DNA of 37,716 nt, from contig SMOI01000159.1 of the NCBI GenBank assembly GCA_008000375.1, positions 39,619 through 77,334 on the forward strand, given 5' to 3'. This DNA is from Poteriospumella lacustris (lineage: Eukaryota > Sar > Chrysophyceae > Chromulinales > Dinobryaceae). The notes under the pieces were generated by a model. The model did no database searches. It was not told the origin of the DNA and saw only the letters and a program-made list of their open reading frames with translations. This document shows positions 1-9,000 of the stretch, in pieces; positions within the stretch are counted from its first letter, which is position 1, and every line of letters begins with the position of its first letter. The position numbers and the translations under genes are program-made.

Positions 1-3000
1 GCGAGCATCGGTACCGCTTCGTCCAGAGACACCGCAAACGGGTTCGACGACAAGACCGACGCGACGGTGTTCGCCAGTGCCGTGAAGATGGCTCCGTATT
101 GCTGCAGCGTGAACGCCGTCGATGTTGTCGAACTGTAGTCGTCGTCCTGGGCCTCCACGTGCACACGGACGGTACCGACGGTCGTCGGTTCGTCATCTAT
201 GGTCAATGACCGTCGACTACGACGACCGCTGGTGCTGCTGCCACCGCCAGAACCACCGCAGAGCTGTCCCGCATCGGTGCAGCCGTACGTGATGTCCGTC
301 GCCGTGTATGTAACCGGTTCGCACCCGTCACAGACGACGTAGGCATCGCCATCGTACGCACGACACACCGGGAAGCTGTAGTTGCGTCCACTGGCGAGGA
401 TCTCGTCCACCGTCATGTTGGCGGGTACGGTCGCCGTGCTGAAGAACGGTAAGGTCACGTAGTACCGATACGCATTCGTCGTCGTGGAGGCGTTGGGCTG
501 CAGGTTCGATGCGATGGGCGACGTATCGCGCTCACGTCCACTGCTGAAGCGCAGAAGCGACGTCTCCAGTCGTGTCGAGTTGGGATACGGATTGCGACCA
601 TAGCTACCCGTGCAGATCGATGCATAGCCGTTGCCGGCATCACAGACGGTGACATCGAAGGCGTTTGCCATGGCAACCTGCGGGACGGCCTGCCCATACG
701 TTTGCTCTTCTTCCGTCAGCGGTGGACTCAGCTCGGCGGTCACCAGGTCCAATACGTAGTCCCGTGTCAGACGTAGACGTACGTTGCTGGATACCAACTC
801 CACCGGATACTGACCGTCGGACATACCCGCCAGCACCCCCGCCGCCAGATTACCCACCGCTGCATCGATGGCATCCGAGGTACTGTCACTCGCGTTCAGC
901 GCTGAATCAATGAAATTCGAGATCGTTGACGCCATCGACGCCGCAATGACCAGCGACTCCGTCGAGATCGTCCCCAAGTATCCCTCAGACGCCAGATTGG
1001 CCACCGCTGTCAAGGCCGACAGACACGTGTCGAAGGCACCGGCCGTCACCACCTCGTCCGCCGCATACGACGATTGCAACGAGCTGGCCAACGTCGTCAG
1101 CGTCGACGTTGAGCTGTCGAGATACATCTCCGCCGACGATATGCCCGCACACAACTGCCCGCGCACGGCACTGGCGGTCGCTACATCCGTCGTCGACAGT
1201 GCGCAGTTGCTGCCGCCGTAGCCGTCATCGCAGGCACATGTCGCCACACACGCTGTCTCCAGAATCGTACACGACTGACTGCGCGTCTTTCCCGACCAGT
1301 CCTTGTACACACAGCGACCATGACCGGAACATGGCACGCTGCCGCCGGGACAGACCTTCGTGGGTGCCGTACACACACCACCCACACACTCGTCGTACAA
1401 ACACTCAGACGCATTGCCACAGGTGTCACCAACTGACTTCAACGTGGCCTGAGACGATGCGTTCACGCAGCGGCTGTTCGCAGGCCCTACCACGCCCACA
1501 TAGTGCGGCAAACACGAGCCACAGGTGTTTGGAATAGCCTGGCACGGCTCTCGTTGCAGGGAGACACAATAGGCAGTACTGGTGAGCGAGCAATTGACCA
1601 CGTTCAACGTCGAAGCGACAATGTTGATGACTTGGATCGCCTGCGATGCCTGACCCACTTGTAGGGACGCATTCAGGTTCTGTGTGAGGAATGCGGTGAG
1701 ATCTACCGTGGCCGACGTCGACACCGTCACGGTCACGGTGGCACTGGCAGGTACTACGGACTGGGCATCATACACATCCTGAGCCGTGACGTACAGCCAG
1801 ATTTGAGACGAAAACGCTGCCAACCCCGCGGGTAACACCGTCGAGGCCATATTCAGCGTCGAGTACGTTTGAATGGTCAACGGAGCGACCAACGTCGATT
1901 GGGCGTAGGCAAACATGTATCGCAGCGGATACGCCGAGGCGTCGCCAGCTACCCATCCCGTCGACACGGCACTAAACACGGTCGATAAGGCATCGCCGCT
2001 GGTGGGCGATACACTTAGGCTACCACCTTTCGGAGAGGCACGAATCGTGACCTCCGTCGCCCCAATACTCGTCACCGATGTGCCCGAGACCGTCGCATAC
2101 AAAGCAAACGTCACTTTCGTTGAACTGGCAAACGATGAACCGGACAAGAGCATGCTCATGGTCAGTCCTTCCGTCAAATACCCTTGTGGAAACACCTTCG
2201 TGGTCGGCGACAACGTGTTCATCACTTGACGACTGCCATCCAGGTACACGCGCCATTCGGCTGCTACCGCATTGGTCGTTGTCGTGACACCATCGATGGT
2301 AAAGTTCGCATTCTCATTGATCGTGGACGCACTGGCACTGATCGATATCACCGGTGCGCCACTCGCGACACCCGAGACAGTGACGGAGGTCGACGCAGAC
2401 CGATCATCGGTGATACTCACCACTGTCAAGACGACCGTGTACGACAACGACACATTCAACGAGCTGCCACTGACCAGTCGGGTCGATGGCGATGACGTTG
2501 CCCACAGGATGGCGTCACAGGACTCACCGTACTGGTCCTTCGAAGACACGGAGCAGTTCCACCGGTACACCAGCGATGCACGTCGACTGTTTTCGTCGTA
2601 CGACTTCTCGCCTGACAATGTGATATTGGCGTCGAGGGGTACGGTACGCACCGTGCCTCCGTCAATGACCGCATACACTGCCCCCGATACCACTTGGATG
2701 ACTTGCGAGGAAGTGCCATTCGATACCAACGAACCATTCACCTTCATACCCACCGACACCAGTAACGTGTACGAAACACCTGCGTTCAGTGAATAACTGG
2801 ACAATGTGAACACCGACGGTGAACGACTGGAGCTCTGTAATCCCGATGCCACCGATCCATTCTCATAGAGCACCCACCACGTGTACGCGGTCGACAGACT
2901 TCCGGCCGACAACGCACATGGTGTCAACGTCACCGAACTGTAGACCGATACGTCCTGCGAGGCCTTCATCGTCACATACGATGGCCCATTCAACACCACG

Positions 3001-6000
3001 AGTGGTGCCATGTTGTCATTGGTCACCGTCAGTACTTTACTGGCGGTGCCTTTCACCCCCAAAAAGTTGGTTAACGACAACGTCACCGTGTACACACTAG
3101 CCACCAGCATGGACGAGGGAATGGTCAGCTGTTGGTAGATCGATTGGCTTTGCAACAGGATCTGCCACTGCGCAGACAACGTCTGGTCCAATCGACTATC
3201 AAACACGGACCAAGAGACGAGACTCCACGCCCGACCTCCATGACCCGTCGATTGCAACGCATCGAGCGTCAAGTTGCTGCAACGCCCACATTGCGAGGGC
3301 ATCGACAATACCACGTTGGGCGTCTCCGCATGGTAAGGAACTTGCAAGGCGATTTCATGGGAAGCGCTGTAGTTGTAGCGGCTACAACTGCCATTGTTGC
3401 ATTGGGCGCGTATCGTTGACGCCAGCAGAGTCACGTTGTCGCCTGGTTTCAGGTAGACCGTCGGTAAGGAGGCATACTCCGCGACTACGGTGGTATAGTT
3501 CAACCACGTACAGGTGGCATTGCTCGCCCCCGTAAAGGCAAACACCTCTGCACACGTCCAATAACTCCGAAAGGCTTTCCCACTCAAGTCTGTCGAGGCG
3601 TCAAAGGTGATGAACCATTGCAGGCCGTTATCACCAAACAAACCGAGCTTCATCGTCGGAGCTGGCGGGATGGACTCAGAACCCACAATCGTAACGCTGA
3701 CGGAGGCTCCAGTGTATTCACCAATGCTGGGTCCCTGGGGACTCAGCACGATAACCACGGAAGCCGACAAAGATGTTTGTGCGATCGACAACAACAGCGT
3801 CTTTGATAGCGACGACGTAGAACTGGACGTTAACATGGTGACCGCTGGAAGCACTGTCACCAGTCTTGATGGTATCGCCGTTCCGTTTGCGTAGGTCACA
3901 TTGGCGACAATGTATACGGTCTGAGTCGGTTTGCTGTCAACGACGTAGCTCAATTCGTAGGTCGATGTGCTGAGAGACGTTCCATATTGACTCGGATCTG
4001 CATAGTAGAACGCTGAATACGATTGGAAACGAATCGTCCGGCAACACTTCGTTGTCACGCTTGTCTTGGTACGCAGCAGCTCTGCGTAGGAGTTGGCATA
4101 ACCCAGTGCGGTCTCCACATGGACGAATACCACGTACGACGTCAGCGGGTTCAAACCCTGCAATGGTACCGTCAGTATCGATTGGTAGGCGTCGTAGTCT
4201 TGGCTTGTTGCCGCAGCTTTGAACTCTGCAAGGGTATTGGGGCTGTAAGATTGGTTCACATACACCCCCACGTACACCTTCCCACTCAAACGGCAATTGC
4301 TGTCGAGAGACACGTAGACATCGACTGAAGTGCGATCAGCGACGATGGTGACATTCGTCACCAAAGGGGCACGCAGCAATAGTGTTGGGTGCATTGATGG
4401 ATGCGAGGATGGTATCGCAGATGGGGCAGCCTGAGGACAGACACTCGGCTGTGATGATGGTTGCCTTGTGGGAAACACAGAGGGTTTACCGCTGGGGATG
4501 GAGGATGGAGACTTGCTTGGCTGGAGTGAGGGCTTGGAGGACGGCTGGCCAGATGGCAGAGCTGTAGGTTTCATCAATGGCTGACCAGTCGGCTGGCTCG
4601 AAGGAGAGCTGGATGGTTGTCGAGAGGGCTGAGACGTCGGGTACGCACTTGGTGTGCATGTCGGATGGGATGTGGGGACATTGGATGGTATGCTGCTCGG
4701 TGCTGATGACGGCTGCATCGTTGGATGTGCGGTCGGTGTCAACGCAGGTTGAGTCGAAGGTTGCGAAGAAGGTTGGGAGGTTGGCTGATGTGACGGCTGA
4801 ACGGATGGTCGACTAGACGGCTTGCATGTTGGTTGCGCACTGGGCTGGTTCGAAGGGGCACCGGATGGCTGGTTGCTTGGTTGACGGGATGGTTTCGACG
4901 AAGGCTGCTTGGTCGGCTGAGCACTTGGCTGTCCAGTAGGCTTGCTTGATGGCTGCACGGTCGGCAGCGTTGTCGGTTGTGTGCTTGGTACGATCACTGG
5001 CTGCATAGACGGTTGTCCGCTGGGATGACACGACGGCTGACCAGAGGGCTGCCGTGATGGTTGCATCGATGGACAGGCGGTTGGTTGTGATGTTGGATGA
5101 CTTGTAGGTTGCCTGGAGGGCTTGTTCGACGGCTGGGACGTTGGTAGAGTGGATGGATCAGCGGTGGGCTGATTTGATGGTTGCGAGGTGGGCCGGTGAG
5201 ACGGCTGAGCTGACGGCTTACTCGAAGGTGAATTTGAGGGTTGAGCGGAAGGGCATCTTGTTGGCTGTGTCGATGGGCGTGACGACGGTTGTGATGAAGG
5301 TGCGGAGATCGGCTGGGCAGATGGTTGCACGGATGGCTGACTAGACGGGCGACTCGAAGGCTGCCGTGAAGGAATAGCTGTCGGTCGAGCTGAGGGAATA
5401 CTCGATGGCTGCACCGTGGGCAGAGATGACGGTTGACAGGACGGAGAGCCTGTTGGCTGGTCACTCGGAGCATTGCTTGGCTGCACCGTTGGTTTCATCG
5501 TTGGCTGAGTTGACGGCTGCATCGATGGCTGAGCCGAAGGATGATCCGTTGGAAGGGAGGTGGGCTGGTCTGACGGTTGAGAAGAAGGTGCGACCGTTGG
5601 TTGACTTGATGGCACCGCGATTGGTTGAGCGGAGGGTTGCATGGTTGGATCCGAAGACGGCTGGGCACTCGGAAGCGTCGAAGGTCGCGATGACGGCTGT
5701 GAAGACGGGCGAGTTGATGGTTGAGCTGACGGTTGCACGGTTGGCTGTCGCGATGGATAACCTGAGGGTTGCATGGACGGCTGCGATGTTGGTCGGTACG
5801 ATGGTTGAGTCGATGGTTGATTACTGGGCTGGAAAGAAGGTTGAGCGGATGGAGACGACGATGGTTGGGCCGATGGTCGAACTGACGGTTGCACGGTAGG
5901 TTGGCAACTTGGTGACGACGTAGGCTGTACCGAGGGTTGATTGGTGGGAGTCCTCGACGGTCGTGATGAAGGCTGGCTCGAGGGCGCAGTCGATGGTTGG

Positions 6001-9000
6001 GCAGTGGGAAGTTCAGTAGGTTGGGAACTTGGTTGAACGGATGGCCGTTGTGTTGGTTGCCCTGTTGGTTGTGACGAGGGCCTGGATGTAGGTTGCCGCG
6101 AAGGGGCAACGGTAGGCTGCCTTGAAGGTTGACCAGACGGCATCCCTGTCGGTTGGCGTGACGGCTGTGCCGAAGGACACGTTGTCGGTTGAAACGAAGG
6201 CTGTGTCGATGGCTGCAACGAGGGCTGCGATGAAGGCTCAACAGATGGCTGCGCGCTCGGAGTCGCCGTTGGCTGCGAGCTCGGTAGGCGAGACGGCTGC
6301 GAAGAAGGCTTACCGCTCGGCTGCACCGATGGTTGACCAGAAGGCTGCCCGGAGGGCTGGGCGGAAGGTGCCTGCACTGGCTGTGCCGATGGCTGTGAGG
6401 TCGGTTGTGTCGACGGTTGTAGCGATGGCTGTCGCGACGGCTGCGCTGATGGCTGTGAGGTAGGCTGCCACGTTGGTTGTACCGACGGTTGAGTCGACGG
6501 CTGTGCTGACGGATCACATGTCGGTTGAGTAGTCGGCTGTGTGGACGGCTGCGAAGATGGCAGGGCACTCGGAGTCACCGTCGGTTGCGAGCTCGGTAGA
6601 CGGGAGGGCTGCGCGGAAGGTTGTCTCGTTGGCTGCGTCGATGGACGCGAAGAGGGCTGCCGTGTTGGCTGAGCCGATGGTGCCTGCACAGGCTGTGCCG
6701 ATGGCTGTGAGGTCGGCTGCGTCGACGGTCGCGACGATGGCTGTGAGGTTGGCTGCAATGTCGGTTGTGATGACGGCTGCACCGACGGTTGCACTGATGG
6801 CTGTCGAGACGGTTTCGAAGATGGCTGCCCTGATGGCTGAGTCGACGGCTGTGTTGACGGATCACATGTCGGCTGACTCGTGGGCTGCGATGAAGGTTGC
6901 ACAGATGGTTGCCCGCTCGGAGTCGTTGTTGGCTGCGAGCTCGGTAGGCGAGTGGGTTGCGAGGACGGTTGTCTCGTTGGTTGCGTCGATGGTTGCGCCG
7001 ATGGTTGACAAGAGGGCTGAGCCGACGGTGCCTGCACTGGCTGTGCCGATGGCTGTGAGGTCGGCTGCGTCGACGGTCGTGACGATGGCTGCACCGACGG
7101 TTGCACTGATGGCTGTCGAGACGGTTTCGAAGATGGCTGCCCTGATGGCTGAGTCGACGGCTGTGTTGACGGATCACATGTCGGCTGACTCGTGGGCTGC
7201 GATGAAGGTTGCACAGATGGTTGCACGCTCGGAGTCGCCGTTGGCTGCGAGCTCGGTAGGCGAGTGGGTTGCGAGGATGGTTGCATCGATGGTTGCACCG
7301 ATGGTCGACCAGAAGGCTGCCCGGAGGGCTGGGCGGAAGGTGCCTGCACTGGCTGTGCCGATGGCTGTGAGGTCGGTTGTGTCGACGGTTGTAGCGATGG
7401 CTGTCGCGACGGTTGCGCTGATGGCTGTGAGGATGGCTGCGTCGACGGTTGCGTCGAAGGCTGAGCCGACGGTTGCGTTGAAGGTTCGCATGTCGGTCGA
7501 GTAGTCGGCTGTGTGGACGGCTGAGACGACGGTTGGGCACTCGGAGTCACCGTCGGCTGTGAGCTCGGCAGACGAGATGGCTGCGAGGACGGTTGTCTCG
7601 TGGGCTGCGTCGAGGGTTGCGATGAGGGTTGATTTGTCGGCTGAGATGTTGGTGAAACGATAGGCTGCGCCGAAGGTTGTGTCGATGGCTGCACCGATGG
7701 TCGCGACGATGGTTGTCGTGATGGTTGTCGAGTTGGCTGTGTTGTTGGGAGAGACGAAGGTTGAGACGAGGGGAGCGCGGTCGGTTGGCATGACGGTGTG
7801 CGAGACGGTTGAGTGGATGGTACGGCCGAAGGCTGTGACGACGGAACTGCGACAGGCTGCAAAGTTGGCTGCGTCGTCGGTTGCGTCGTCGGTTGAGTAG
7901 TTGGTATTACCGATGGCTGCGTCGTCGGTTGTGATGACGGCTGACAGCTAGGCGCCCCAGATGGTTGTGAAGATGGCTTATTTGATGGCTGGCTGGATGG
8001 CAATGATGATGGCTGTCTCGATGGACGCGAGGAAGGTTGATTGCTTGGTCTGTTAGATGGCTGCGAGGTTGGTTGATCAGTTGGCTGACTTGAGGGAAGA
8101 GCGAATGGCTGTGCTGATGGTTGCGTTGAAGGTTGCGTAGAAGGTTGCATCGATGGCTGGGTTGAAGGCTGTGAGGATGGTTGGCTGGATGGAGACGTAG
8201 TTGGGCAGCTGGTTGGCTGCCGAGATGGTTGACATGTGGGCTGAGCAGATGGCGAAGCTGAAGGCTGCACCGAAGGTCTACTAGACGGTTGCGTCGATGG
8301 CTGAATCGACGGAGTTGAGCTGGGACATGAGGTTGGTTGGGTTGTCGGTTGCGAGCTGGGCTGTGCAGAGGGAGACGAAGAGGGTTGGCCACTGGGCCAT
8401 CCTGTTGGTTGCATCGTTGGAGCACGCGACGGCTGCACAGTAGGACAGGAGGAAGGGTGCATTGATGGCGACGCCGAAGGCTGGGAGCTTGGTGTGGAAG
8501 ACGGAGCATTGATGGGTTGAGTCGATGGCTGCCCAGACGGTCTTGTGGTCGGCTGTGTCGATGGCTGACTGGAAGGCCTTCCGGACGGTTGCACTGTGGG
8601 TTGCCGAGACGGTTGAGAGGAAGGAATAGCTGACGGGTTGGCGATAGGCTGCCGAGACGGCTGGTCTGATGGGATACTAGATGGCTGGCCTGTGGGTGAT
8701 GCGGTCGGTTGGATGGTTGGCCTCGTTGATGGCTGTGCCGAAGGCTGCATCGAAGGCTGCATCGAAGGCTGCGAAGACGGTAGTGCCGATGGCTGGGAGG
8801 TCGGTTGCGACGATGGCCTTCTGGATGGCTGTGCCGAAGGCTGTGTGGACGGCTGTATAGATGGCTGAGTTGATGGGCCCGCAGACGGTTGGGAGGACGG
8901 TTGCGCCGACGGCTGCCTAGTTGGTTGGGACGATGGTTGTCCGGAAGAGGGTTGGGTGGTTGGCCTCGTTGATGGCTGTGCCGAAGGCTGCATCGAAGGC

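Noticed and set aside
7192-7464. Cys/Gly/Asp repeat frame (MGCDEGCTDGC...) on the plus strand
   Set aside because: It is antisense to the QP repeat. The regular Cys spacing simply mirrors the 12-bp unit.
6255-7850. Regularly spaced direct repeats as a CRISPR-like array
   Set aside because: They are in-frame coding repeats in a eukaryotic gene. The intervals between markers are themselves repeats, not unique spacers.
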